A stretch of 64,000 nt of DNA from Halicephalobus mephisto (Eukaryota; Nematoda; Chromadorea; Rhabditida; Panagrolaimidae): contig SWDT01000212.1 of the NCBI GenBank assembly GCA_009193035.1, positions 1 to 64,000 of the forward strand, given 5' to 3'. The notes beneath the pieces were generated by a model. The model saw only the letters and a program-made list of their open reading frames with translations. It made no database searches and was not told the origin of the DNA. This document shows positions 48,229 to 59,381 of the stretch, piece after piece. Each line of letters starts with the position of its first letter. Within the stretch, counting starts at the first letter, position 1. The translations under genes and the position numbers were made by a program.

Positions 48229-51200
48229 ATGGAAGCGAACCTTATTCAACCCGGGGACAATCCGGACATCACCAAAGAACGTCGTCAAGCTACTTTTTCC
48301 GTCAACAAGTTGGCGGCGTTTTTCCATGGAGGAGAAGACATGGTTCAGCGTCGTCATGAGATTCTGAAGGGAGTGGAAGCTGAACCTAGACTCCAGAGCA
48401 CTGTTCCATTGGCTTTCCTCTCCAGAGAAGACCGTCACGAAGAACAAGCCAGAAGAGCCGTCGCTCTGAGTGATTGTGCCACTGATATCATCAATGCTGG
48501 TGATTTCTTCAATGAAGGATTATACTACCAGGGATTAATCATTGGAAGAGATTTACATCCGATGAGTTTGCATTACGGAATGGTCTTGACTGCGATCCAG
48601 AACCAATGTGACGATGAGCAACTCGATGAATGGCTCCCTCTGATTGTCTCCAGGTTAGTTGTTTATATAAAATTATCCACGATTTCGTGATAATTTATTC
48701 AAAGAAATGAAAATGGAATCGAGAAAAGTAGAGAAGAAACGAAATTTTTTATTTTGAGCCAGAGTGTGTATTGTGTGTAACTTCCGATGTTTATTTTTGA
48801 ACATTGCTCATTGATCACTGCTATACTTATCACTCTTGAGTATAACACTAATACAGAACTGATATATGTGCAGTGTTAAAAAAGTCAAACACGAAAGTCG
48901 TCATAATCCTAACGAACATTTAAAAAGTTTGATTTTTGTTGTTTTCATATATTGATCTTTCTTTTTCTATTATGATTATCGATCTAGACTTGAAATCAAT
49001 ATATGAATCCATATTTTCAGAGCAATTGTCTCCACCTATGCTCAAACAGAACTCGGACATGGAACCAACCTTCAGAAACTGGAAACCACTGCTACTTACG
49101 ACAAGAACACCCAGGAGTTCATTCTCCATTCTCCTACAGTAACTGCATCCAAATGGTGGCCAGGAGGCCTGGGGAAATCCTCCAATTACGCTATCGTCAT
49201 GGCTCAACTCTACACAGACGGACAATGTAGAGGACCTCATCCGTTCTTCGTTCAATTGCGGGATTTGAACACCCATAAGCCTCTTCCAGGAGTGATTGTT
49301 GGAGACATCGGACCTAAGCTTGGAATCAACGGCTCGGATAACGGGTTTTTGAGATTTAACAACTACAGAATCCCGCGAAAATCCATGTTGATGAAGAACT
49401 CTAAAGTCCTGCCAGATGGAACCTACGTCCCTCCACAACACGCCAAACTCGGATTCGGAGCTATGGTTTTCGTCAGAAGCATCATGATTAAGGATCAGTC
49501 TTACCAGCTTGGATCTGCTGTGACTATTGCAACGAGATATTCCGCCGTCAGAAGACAAGGAGAAATTACACCAAAGTGAGTTTCTTTGAATCCAGAGAAT
49601 AGTGGCTAATTATTGGATACTATCCAGTGAGATTATTAATACTATTGTAATTTCAACAATAACTTTAATGAATAACTTGGATATCATCCGATATTCAGTC
49701 ACTATCCATGATTATTATTAGAGCTGTTTTTGGATAGTATTTTCAGCTTTGGTGAAGAAATGGATAGTGTCCAGGAATTAGTCATTATCCGTTTTTACTA
49801 TAACTTATTTTTGACTTTGACATATCTAACAAGAATCAAGGTCCAAAATTAGTCACTATCCATGATTATTATTGGAGCTGTTTTTGGATAGTGACTGAAA
49901 ATCGTTCACTTCAATTAAAATCAGACACTATTGATTTTCATTATAATTGCTTTGGATAGTGACTTAGAAGAATATACTAGAGTAATTTCTGCTTTTATTT
50001 CTCCTTTTCAGCGATCAAGAAGTCCAGATCCTCGATTACCAAACTCAACAACTTAGAATCTTCCCGAACATCTCCAGATTCATCGTCTTTCTCTTTGCCG
50101 CCAACGAAGTTAAGAATCTCTATCAAAGAGTGATTTCAGACATGCAGGAAGGCAACCTAGAACTTCTTCCTCAACTTCACGGATTATCCAGTGGATTGAA
50201 ATCTGTTGTTTCCTGGGAAGTAGCATTGGGAATCGAACAATGTCGACTCTCTTGTGGAGGTCACGGGTACAGTATGGCTAGTGCTTTCCCCGACATCTAC
50301 AGTTACGCAGTCGGGGGTTGTACCTACGAAGGAGAAAACATCGTCATGCTGTTACAAGTAGCGAGGTTAGTTTATTTATAATTTTAAAAAATGCATAATT
50401 ATCTTCGAAAAAATCAAACGTAGTAAAACTTGTTAGTACTGATTAGTATTGGTTTGTTTATTGCCTCAAACTTGGGTAATTAAACCAAAGTGATAACTAC
50501 AACAATCGCAGTAAAGCAAAATATGAGACATAATACATTACTGTTACTTAAAGCATATGATTACGGTAAACACAAAACGCGAATCAGCCACATTAATGTT
50601 CACGGACACGTGAGTACCCGTGTATGCACGCACATTGCACAACAAATGACATTTGTGTGAGTTACTGAAAAAATGACTCGGACATGAATGTGCTAATGTT
50701 CATGGATGCGTGGATTAGCTACCATGTTGCCCTTGAATAAGCAACCTTGGTCCCGACACGAGTGATTGTGGTAGCTGTTTTTCATAGAGTTGAATCCTAG
50801 TTTATTTTGTATCTTGTTTGTAATACTCTTACAAAAAGGCTCTCGTCGAAGGATTAACAATTGATCGTGAAAAGTAAAAGCGCGTTTGTTTTTTTTGCAT
50901 TGATGAATCATCTGCCGTTTTTACCACTACTGTAATCTTGACTGTCTCGACATAATCCTAAAATTTCCACTTGCCTTTATTCAAGTTTGATTTTATACAT
51001 GATTCCTAGTTTTCGAAAAATTCCAAATTAAATATTAAAAAATCTAAAAATGACTCAAATACTGTACTTCAGAGGTCTTGTGAAACTCGTTCCTGGAATC
51101 CGCACTGGTTCTCCTCAACTCACGGAACTTACTTCTTACTTCAACAACAAGTCAGCTCCGAGATCCAGATTCACGTATGTCGACAACACCTCCGCTGAAA

Positions 51201-51751
51201 CCTTGATTGAAGATTTTGAACATGCTGCTCGACAACAGCTCTTCTTCGCCTACGACCTTCTGAAGCAGAATGAAAAGATCTATTCTCCCGAGGAGGCCTG
51301 GCACAAGACCGGAGTCGAACTCTGCAAGGCTTCCAGACTCCATGTCAAGGCCTACTTGGTCAAGAACTACTTCAACTACGCAGCTCAGTGTAGAGATGCT
51401 CAAATCCGTCCAGTCATCGATCAACTTGGGAAACTATATGCTTTGGATTCTATTCAAGCCAGTTTCGGACATTTCGCCTTGGGCGGTTACTATTCAGACG
51501 ATCAACAGAAGGCTGTAAGACTCGGGATCTATTCTCTTCTGGCCAAGATCAGACCGAATGCCGTGGCCATTGTGGATGCCTTCGATTTTAGCGACAGAGA
51601 ATTGAACTCAGTTCTAGGAAGACGAGACGGCAACGTCTACGACAACTTCCTCAACTGGGCCAAGAGTAACCCCTTCAACAAAAGCGACATCAGTTCTGCT
51701 TACTTGAAGCATCTGAAGCCTATGATGCTGGATGGAAGATCAAAAATGTAA
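48229..51751 (+). CDS. acox-1: Peroxisomal acyl-CoA oxidase
   Basis: Oxidises acyl-CoA to trans-2-enoyl-CoA, passing electrons from FAD to O2. In nematodes this family shortens ascaroside side chains. Exons 48229-48653, 49021-49575, 50012-50365 and 51073-51751 keep phase and give 670 residues. Motifs: [31 protein letters not shown] (FAD/substrate region), [25 protein letters not shown], and [18 protein letters not shown] with the probable catalytic Glu at 433. The C-terminus RSKM is a PTS1-type peroxisomal signal. TTTGCAG at 48213-48219 is a spliced-leader or 5' intron acceptor just before the ATG. Intron 2 holds satellite cluster 9 and intron 3 an SL1-bearing repeat. Which acox-1 paralogue it matches is not resolved. 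Confidence 0.93.
49610..49970. repeat. GGATAGTGACT palindromic satellite, cluster 9 (acox intron 2)
   Basis: The only cluster outside the first 17.4 kb. It has AGTCACTATCCATGATTATT, TTTTTGGATAGTGACTGAAA and AGAGCTGTTTTTGG motifs, with about three diverged monomers filling most of the 436-bp intron. Confidence 0.8.
50411..50598 (-). repeat. SL1-bearing repeat, copy B (acox intron 3)
   Basis: Inverted relative to copy A at 45499. Positions 50486-50465 on the minus strand are an exact SL1 leader, again followed by GCAATAAACAAACC. Compared with copy A it has two extra T just before the leader and a few substitutions. It lies antisense to the acyl-CoA oxidase transcript. Confidence 0.85.
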
Positions 51752-51844
51752 ATCATTTAGTTTTGAAATCAAAAAGTGGAATTCAGTAATCAAAATGTAG
51801 GTTACTGGAATTACACTAAAAATAATTAAAATTATATCGAAAAT

Positions 51845-52060
51845 AAAAAAGGTCAAGTTTGTGCGAACGGGACAAGCAAGAATTGAGAAATCGATAACCC
51901 GTTCGCTCCGGACCTCTACTGTACGAGAAAGTTGGTTATTTTTATAGAATCGAAGAAACAGAACATGTTTTGAAATACAAATACAAATAAGCGAGCGAGA
52001 CAAAACGAGAGCGGACTACTCTTGCTGAGTTACATAGTCAACGGATTACGCAGTAACTAA
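51845..52060. repeat. Hairpin-containing repeat, copy 1
   Basis: GGTCAAGTTTGTGCGAACGG (51850) pairs with AACCCGTTCGCTCCGGACC about 50 bp later through GCGAACGGG/CCCGTTCGC and GGTC/GGACC ends. The unit recurs at 63037. It follows the acox stop codon by about 95 bp and could lie in its 3' flank. Confidence 0.5.
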
Positions 52061-52351
52061 TCGTTGAACAAAACAGAAAAATTCAAGTTCTTATTCATTT
52101 TTTGACATTTTTGATTAGAATTAAACCTACTCTTAATTTCCACCAAAACCGTTACTCAAAGAAATTAAAAACGCTATTATTGTAAAATTACAAATATACT
52201 TTAATAAGGAACCATTTTGAGGTGAATTTTGAAACTTCTCCAATACAAAGAGGAATCTGTTTTTGATGGTGTTGTGACTTGTTGTATGGAGTCTAGAGGG
52301 AGGTACTTGAGTCTTTATAAAACAACAAATCACAATCTTCCATATATACAC

Positions 52352-52685
52352 AGGTTTTCTGAAATGAAGTCTAACTGAATATAATCAACACTTAAGAGTC
52401 CCTGACCACAGTTTTCGCATTATTTGATTCTGAGTGCAATTGACGGAAGGATTACATTCTGACAGAAGATTGATTGTAACTGAGTGTAATCAACGTACTA
52501 ATATGTTTTTAACTGGGAACAAACATGATCCAAACACGTCGATTACACTCAGTTATGATCAATCTTCTGTTGAATTGCAATCCTGCCATCGATTACACTC
52601 AGAACCAAATATTGTGGAAACTGTGGTCAGGAACTCTTATATGCTGATTACATTCAGTTAGAATTTATTTCAAAAAACCTACGTA
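52352..52685. mobile_element. Foldback element with about 147-bp inverted arms
   Basis: The left arm begins AGGTTTTCTGAAATGAAGTC and runs to about 52497. The right arm, ending near 52685, is its reverse complement with scattered differences. The arms carry repeated CTGAGTGTAATC / GATTACACTCAG motifs. The centre is about 35 bp. No coding capacity; a non-autonomous foldback transposon is likely. Confidence 0.75.
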
Positions 52686-52689
52686 TATA

Positions 52690-53220
52690 TAATAAAATAA
52701 TAACACAACAGTGTAAATCCTGTAGGATTACGGCGATTGGGCTGAGATCACCTAATCAGGGAGCACCTCCTCGAGTCCCAACAGATGGCTTACCTGGTTG
52801 TTGATTATGATTTTTCAAATATCAAGTACTTTACAATTGTTAACCCTCGAAAACTGACTGGTTTTTGTGCCTCTATGTAACCCCGATTAAAAACTTCTTA
52901 GACATACTACTCAGGTTGAAACAAATTCAAAATATCGATTATGGCACGACACAAGATTAAAATTACCACGTAGGTTTTTTAGTTTTCAGCAAGCTCTAGA
53001 AATTCGCGTCGAAATAATTCAATAATAATTTCCACTTGGGACTCCTATAGCAGTATGATTGACTACTGACGAGGTGCGACGGATATTTATGAAATCTTAA
53101 TTCTCCAAAGTAGAAATTTTCGATTTTAATCAATTTTTAGATGTTACTTTTTGAACAAGATTTAGATCACCGACATGAGAGTTTAGATTTCAGTAATTGA
53201 CAGCCATAATCCAAAAAGGG
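52690..53220. other. Intergenic with one GC-richer segment
   Basis: Bases 52705-52800 (TCCTGTAGGATTACGGCGAT, GGGAGCACCTCCTCGAG, GGCTTACCTGG) are GC-rich for the region and might be a structured RNA remnant. No known RNA family fits convincingly. The rest is AT-rich. Confidence 0.25.
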
Positions 53221-53292
53221 TAGCAGTGAGTGGTTTCGATCCACTGCCCTCAAGGTTATGAGCCTTGCGCGCTTCCTCTGCGCCACACTGCT
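53221..53292 (-). tRNA. tRNA-Met (CAT), initiator type
   Basis: A 72-nt perfect cloverleaf. Acceptor stem AGCAGTG/CACTGCT, D stem GCGC/GCGC with loop AGAGGAA, anticodon stem CAAGG/CCTTG with loop CTCATAA, variable loop AGGGC, T stem AGTGG/CCACT with loop ATCGAAA, discriminator A. A1:T72 and the A at position 54 (ATCGAAA in place of TTCGAAT) are eukaryotic initiator marks. The third of the three G:C pairs usual at the base of the initiator anticodon stem is A:T here. Box A is TGGCGCAGAGG and box B GGATCGAAACC. Confidence 0.9.
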
Positions 53293-53965
53293 TCTGGATC
53301 GCGGCAGAAATACATTTGTAATGTCAGATTTACTATATGGAAGTTGTCTAATGAATCATCATTTTCCAAAAAGTTGACGGAGTTTCGCAAAATACAAGTG
53401 ATATATTCAGTGTCAGGAGAAAGTTAATGATTTATCGGATCGATCATTATCAAAACTGTCGATTTCAAACTTTGTAATTTAATTTCAAATTAATTCTGAA
53501 TCGAAAATGAAAGATTTTGAAAAATCGACGACTTTCTCATGATCGTCGAACAGTCGATCAGTGAGCGAAAAGTTCAATCGCAAGGGGTTCATTCTTCCGA
53601 AAAGTCACGTGTACAATTTGGATCTTTTTTTGGCATTAATATAAAAATCAGCAAAATGTTATAATCCTAAAAATGCATCCAGAATGAGAGGAATATTAAA
53701 TTCATAAAGATCATTATGGCGATTTTTAATAAAAATCTCAACATAAATGGACCAAAATTGAACAAAAATAACTTTTTTTTCAAACAAAATGTTGATTTTT
53801 TGAAAAATAAACAATTGTCTAAACTGTATTAAAAAATTTCATTTGTTTTAAATTTTACTTTTTCATATACATGGTATATCATGTGTTAAATAGAATTATA
53901 TGATCTGGATTAAAGAACAAGTTCAAATTTGATGGAACATTCTAATCAGATCTGAAGAATTGTTT
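53293..53965. other. Gene-free stretch
   Basis: AT-rich DNA; nothing supportable seen apart from a short stretch (53540-53600) loosely like the 5' flanks of the tandem family. Confidence 0.4.
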
Positions 53966-53969
53966 AAAT

Positions 53970-54261
53970 TTAAAATTTGACTTTGATTTCTCTTCCGGGA
54001 CCGTTTGATGATACATATTCGCCCAACTTCGGTTCGAATTGTTTGTTTCAAAAAAAAAACAGGAAACGACTGTAACCAAAATAACTTACAAAACTACCGA
54101 AAACAGTGTTGATTAAAAACCGGATGTGACATCGATCATTTATTGGTCATTTTTATTACTTACTTGACTGATGCTAGATTCCATTTGTTTTTGAAACGAA
54201 CGGATTCGTCATCTTCTTGAGCGACTTCACCGTTTGGACGAACTTCATTCTGTATAAAAAC
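53970..54261 (-). pseudogene. Two minus-strand exons of an unrecognised protein, incomplete
   Basis: Exon 54261-54164 lies between GGTAATCAG and GTAAGT and reads VFIQNEVRPNGEVAQEDDES then VRFKNKWNLASV, clearly coding-like. A downstream segment ending at the TAA 53972-53970 reads FEPKLGEYVSSNGPGREIKV. Between them lie an acceptor TTACAG and a run of ten T followed in frame by TGA, so the model does not close. Either a frame-disrupted gene or an intron I cannot place. The product is not recognised. Confidence 0.4.
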
Positions 54262-54346
54262 CTGATTACCAGTCAATGTCAAAAAAGACTCTATTGCCCA
54301 GCATCACTGAAATCGACACTTTGATTGAATTTTATTTTCTTGGTTC

Positions 54347-55631
54347 ATGATGCGTCTGAATGCGGATGTTTATCTTGATCTTGCTAGGGAGATTATAGCT
54401 TTATCAGATGAGAAACCAGAAGTTCTGAAAAATTTCATGTTCTCCGGAACAGAAGCCTGTTGTGCCCTGAGGCAAGCTGTGAGTAAAGTGAACGCTGTAG
54501 AATTCTACGCTGAAGTGTGTGATGACGATGTAAATTGTCTAAGACGTTTATTTTATTTTGCTTATATTTACTTCGTAAGTCGCTGTGTAAATGATTTTTA
54601 TAATCAGAAATCATAGGATAATGATGTCAGAATCGGTCCAAATCTCGAAGATAATTCCATGAAACACGTCATCCAATGGGCACTGTTCTCTGTTAAGAAA
54701 GTCAAGATTTGTGTTAAACATCCTCTTCCTCTGAATATGGTGGATTTCTTATTTAAAAATTCAAGTTTAGCTTATTTTTAAAAAATTTCTATAGTTTTTT
54801 TTTTTTGGATTTCAACACCCAAAAAAGCGTAACTTTTGGTTTTTTAACAATTGCGAAATGTAACAAAAATATAATCGTCACATTTTTCATGAATATTCGG
54901 CGTGACAAAAATTGCAATAGTGATGATTTTTATTTTTTTGGGCTAAAAGTTACTTTTTTTATGAAAAAACTCAAAATAATGATGTTTAATTTTTCGATGA
55001 CGAAAATGCTGATGGAATTTAAGAAGTTTGATTATATCAGGATAGAATCTGATATTTTTGAAAATTTGAATAACTCTGTATTGATGCTAAAAATTTGATA
55101 TTCGATAACGTATCCCTTGAGAACATCCTGGGAACTAAATCCATCAAGACGAATTTGTTGACTACTGGTTGCAAACAGGAGAAATTTCCTGATAATCTAC
55201 TTACGGTGAACACAAGGTCAGATTTTGCTTTTAATTTATTACAATTAGCAGTTTTCAGCCCTGGGTTCCAATCCCTCAAAAAATCGGACTTATCTGTAAC
55301 GTGAAGTTTCTCATCTTTGAGATGATTCTTGAATTCTTAAAATTCGTACATATGAAATTTGTCAATTTAGAATTCCTTAAGCTTTACACGCAGTTAAAAC
55401 TTGATCAGTAAGAAAAGAAAAATGAACTTCGTTATGATTCACAACTTTCTGGAGCCGATGGCGAACTTGAAGAACACATTAGCTGCTCATAAGGAACGAG
55501 TAAATGTCGAAATTCGCCGTGATATAGGATTCAAAACAATTTTCAAGTTCCTAAAAAGATTTAAAAATCACCACAAGGATCTCCAGAGAAAATTCCCGAA
55601 CTTGATCTACAGTATCAGTGAATACGGATGA
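54347..55631 (+). pseudogene. Tandem family member 1, interrupted
   Basis: Homologue of the genes at 57362 and 60808. Exon 1 (54347-54574, MMRLNADVYLDLAREI, NFMFSGTEACCALRQA) and exon 2 (from 54617, HVIQWALFSVKKVKI) match them. The frame then ends in TAA at 54779-54781 where an AT-rich element interrupts it. It resumes at about 54997 (MLMEFKKFDYIRIESDIFEN), shifts frame near 55085, continues IFDNVSLENILGTKSIKTN to a GTCAGA donor, and ends with weaker similarity around 55257-55631. Stop, insertion and frameshift mark it as a pseudogene. Confidence 0.75.
54782..54996. mobile_element. Short AT-rich element inserted in family member 1
   Basis: Contains CACCCAAAAAAGCGTAACTT, CAATTGCGAAATGTAACAAA and, at the other side, GGGCTAAAAGTTACTTTTTTT. 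The ends are imperfect inverted repeats (CGTAACTTTTGG / CTAAAAGTTACTT). The same sequences occur at 59840-60145. About 20 codons of the host gene are missing at the insertion point. Confidence 0.6.
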
Positions 55632-57361
55632 ATGCTCCTCTATTCCTTTAAGCATCAAGAAACTTTTAAAAAACTGACATTAGAATTTTCATTAATGATG
55701 AAACATGTTTTGTAATTATAATGGAAATGATTGGTTGTTGTATTTCTGGCAATTCAGATGATTATGACGTTAATTCATGAAGATAAAGTGTTCAATATTT
55801 GTAATATTATTAATGTATATTAATTTGATAAATCCAAAGTATAGATATGAAAAAATTTACTTTTTCAAAAACGTTTTAAAAACCGAGATTGAATTGCGTT
55901 TATTTTATTGAATATGAATGATCTGAATAAAGAAAAATGTCGGAAATTTAAATAACGTATTTTATTACAGAAATAAAGAAATAAAAAATCGCCGATATTT
56001 GGAAAGATTTTTCAATATCTATCTTACAAATTAAAACAATTTGAAAATTCCCATCAAACTTGATTCCTGGGAGCATCTTTTATTTTTAAATTAGAACTGA
56101 AATTACTTCTATCTACCGTTAATCTTGTTCTTTGTTGTAAAATTACTTTTACTTTTGTTTTTGTTATGTCTTTACTTAACAATAAGACAATACAAAAATA
56201 GGAACAATATTATTAAATATCAGAGATATACTAGGGGAGGACTGCCGATACACCGAAGTGTTCCCTTTTGTACTCCTCAGTGGAGAGAAGGAACTGTTGA
56301 ATCTTCGGTGTTCTGGATATCTCCGGTCATGGGGATTGTGCGTCCACAACAGTATGTATTTGCAGAGTTGTGGTTAACCTGCTACATCCGATGATAGATA
56401 GCTTTTACATGTATAAAAACTACAACTAATCTTATTTCTCATAAGTATATTCATTCTAAAATCCATCAATGAATATAAAGAGATAAGCTTATAATATGAA
56501 AGTCTTCGGTGTTCTGAATATCTCCGGTCATGGGGATTATGTATCCACAACAGTTTTCATCGATAAAAACGATAGACGAAATCTAGATATGTCGCTTAAT
56601 GTGGGTTATGAATTTGTAAATTATATTCAGAATAATACATTTAAAAAAGTTTCTAGTGGAATTTTCGGAAGGCTCAATTTTTATCGTAAAATAGAAATTA
56701 TTGTTTTAGTTGTTCGATATGTGGATTTTTATAAATAAAGTTTTTGTTTTTATTACTTTTGAAATCAGAAACATTAGATTTGATATTTTTTCACGTTTCT
56801 GAGTCAAATTCTTAAATTTTTTACGATCACTTTGCTGATGATCACATTCTTGATTTTAAAAAAGTTCAGAATCATTTTCTAATAAAATTGAAAAAATTAA
56901 AATTTTTAATTTACCGTAATTTATTCTCAAATGAAAATTTTTCTATTTCTGAATTTTAAAAAATTAATTTTTTTATTTCTGAATTTTGAAAAATTAATTT
57001 TTTTTTAAAATTATATTGTGAGTTATGAAAGTTAAAAATGATGTAAGCACGTTATCAGTAGACATGAACTGATTATTGGATTGTTTATTCTCAGTGAACA
57101 GTCGCAAAAAAGGGTGAGTTCTTTTGAAAGAAATTCATTCTCAAAAAAATCGAATTTATTTTTTTTTAAAATAACGAACTTTAATTTTTTTTAAAATAAC
57201 GAACTTTAATTTTTTTTATCAAAATGGACTTCAATCCGGAAGTCGTAGAATGACACGAGATCTAGCGATTTTAGGAAGTTAGTAATTGTGAAAAAAAATT
57301 AAATTTCACATCGTCGTGTGGTGTTGAAATTTTCGATTAAATTTTATTTTTTAGATTTACA
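55632..57361. other. Intergenic with an 80-bp duplicated segment
   Basis: TCTTCGGTGTTCTGGATATC to CCACAACAGT at about 56301-56352 is repeated with few changes at 56502-56553. Each copy lies in a short open frame (56125-56394 with a Leu-rich hydrophobic start lacking ATG; 56496-56738 starting MKVFGVLNISGHGDYV). Function unknown. Bases 57040-57120 resemble 60145-60185 and end in a GTGAGT donor, so they may be the non-coding first exon of family member 2. Confidence 0.4.
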
Positions 57362-58617
57362 ATGATTTTGAATGCGGGTGTTTATTACGATCTTGCTGAA
57401 GTATTGATTAACATTATACCTAAGAATCCAGAATTTACAGTCAGATTTATGTTTTCTGGGAAAGAACCCTTGGTCGCTTTGAAGAAGGTCTTCAATAAAC
57501 TAAACAGTACTTCGATTGAGACCAGGAAGAAAGATGACAGTTCTGATTGTCGTGAAGATTGCTTATGTACGATTTTCCAATTCGTGAGTTGATGGATTTT
57601 TGTATTTTTTATAATAAATAAAAGTAGAATGACATCTATATCGACATGGATTTCCGAAATCCCTCTCTGGGACCTATTATCCGATGGATATTGTCTTCTG
57701 TCAAGACGGTTTGGATCAAAACACATGAATTTCTTCCAGCAGATGTTACGAATTTGTTGTTGGAAAATCCGAGTGAGATTTATCTGCCAGAAGAAGATAA
57801 TTATGATTTTTCAGATTTCACAAAGCTCTTTATTGATAAATGTGATTCTTCAACCGCAAAACTGTTGCTTGAATCCAGAAGGTTCGATTCCATCCTTGTG
57901 GAATTTATTTCTTCTAAAATTTTGGATGATGTCCACATTGACGCAGAAAAATTAAATTTGAAAAATATTTTCCTTAAAAATGTCCTGGAAAATGAATCCA
58001 TCGAAACAAACTCATTGATTGTTACTAGTAAAGAAGAAAATTTCGAAGACAGTCTTCTTAGGATGGACATCAGGTCAGTTTCTTTATTTTTATTTTTTTT
58101 ATTTTTTTATTTTTTTAATTTTTTTTTATTTTTTTAATTAATTATTTACAGTCCCAATTTCCAATCCTTAAAAAAATTGGAATTACACGTTTTTTATGGA
58201 AACTTATTTTCTAATCCTGAAAGAATTTCCAAATTTTTGGAGTTTGTAAATGCGAAATTTGTCAACTTGGAATTCCTCGAACTTTGGTTTTCGGAACTTA
58301 GTGAAGAATTGAACTACAATGAAGAAGAAAAAAGTTTTGTTGTGCCTTCTGATTTCTTTGAAAAATTTGTAAATTACGAAAACAAACTAATCGATTACAA
58401 TGGACGAGTGAAAATTTCGATCGACCATTGGATTGATTACATGGTTGATTCCAATTATTCCGGAAAAACTGTCCATGATTCCTATGAGAACTTCAAGAAA
58501 GAATTTTTGAATTTAAACTACAATTCCGAAATTGGAAAACATTATTGTCTAATTAACAAAAAACAAATTTCAGAAAAATTGACGCTGAAATTTCAGGTAA
58601 TGATAGATGACAGATGA
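57362..58617 (+). CDS. Tandem family member 2, unrecognised protein
   Basis: Exons 57362-57583, 57628-58073 and 58152-58617 join in phase to 377 residues. Exon 1 is MILNAGVYYDLAEVLINI with MFSGKEPLVALKKVFNKL. Exon 2 has GPIIRWILSSVKTVWIKT, TKLFIDKCDSSTAKLLLESR and HIDAEKLNLKNIFLKNVLE. Exon 3 has NFQSLKKLELHVFYGNL and KFVNLEFLELWFSEL, which look leucine-rich-repeat-like. No signal peptide or membrane segment. The arrangement (short N-terminal module, then LRR-like strands, in fast-evolving tandem copies) recalls nematode F-box/FTH-type proteins, but no F-box is seen. The true 3' end may differ, since TTTCAG|GTAATG occurs near the stop. Confidence 0.65.
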
Positions 58618-58984
58618 TAATCGTTACTGAAAATACGATTTCCGATGGATCGATTTAGACAATAATTAAGTTAATTTTTTTGAATATTTATCTGATTTTT
58701 GTAATATTCTTAATTAACAATCATCAGAGTAAAACAAATTCAAAATAAAAAAATAAAAAAATATAAAAATAAATTTTTTTTTAAATTTTCGAAATTGGAT
58801 TACTTTCATTTGTAATAGATACTAATGAATTTGGTAAAGAATAATTTTCGGAATTTAAATGATATTATATTTACTGGTAATTTGGAAAAATAAAAGATTT
58901 CGAAATATTGAAAAAATTCGTTAAAAATTTGGAAATTAGAAGTATCTTCATCTACTGGTGGTTCCTGGATCAGTTCTTATTTGC

Positions 58985-59381
58985 TACAGTCGAACTTGGA
59001 TATAAGATATCCCTTGGGACCGGGTAAAGCGTATTTTATAAGAAAGGATATATTATAGCAAGGTAAATTTGAAGGCAAACTAACCTAACTCACACCGTAT
59101 GCTATAACTCAAGATATGTCATAGCGGGGGTATCTTATATCCAAGTTCTACTGTATTACAAGTTCAGAATAAACTTGTTCCATTTCCATTTTTTATTATA
59201 GTATTACAGTCGAACTTGGATATAGATACCCCCTTGGAACCGACCAGTGTATCTTTAACAATGGATATATTACAGCAGGGATAAATTTGAAGACAGACTA
59301 ACCAAACTCACCCACTCACACTGTATGCTATAACTCGAGATATATTATAGCGGGGGTATCTTATATCCAAGTTCTACTGTA
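58985..59381. mobile_element. Pair of pogo-like MITEs with spacer, block 1
   Basis: Two elements, 58985-59155 and 59205-59381, each start TACAGTCGAACTTGGATATA and end ATATCCAAGTTCTACTGTA, with TA at both edges. Such CAGT-GAAC-TCGATAT ends are typical of pogo/Tigger elements. There is no coding capacity. The whole pair with its spacer (AATAAACTTGTTCCATTTCC) is repeated at 60326-60727. Confidence 0.75.

Noticed and set aside
52770..52800. U1 snRNA 5' end (CTTACCTGG near 52790)
   Set aside because: Only the short 5' motif matches; the following stem-loops and Sm site of U1 are absent.
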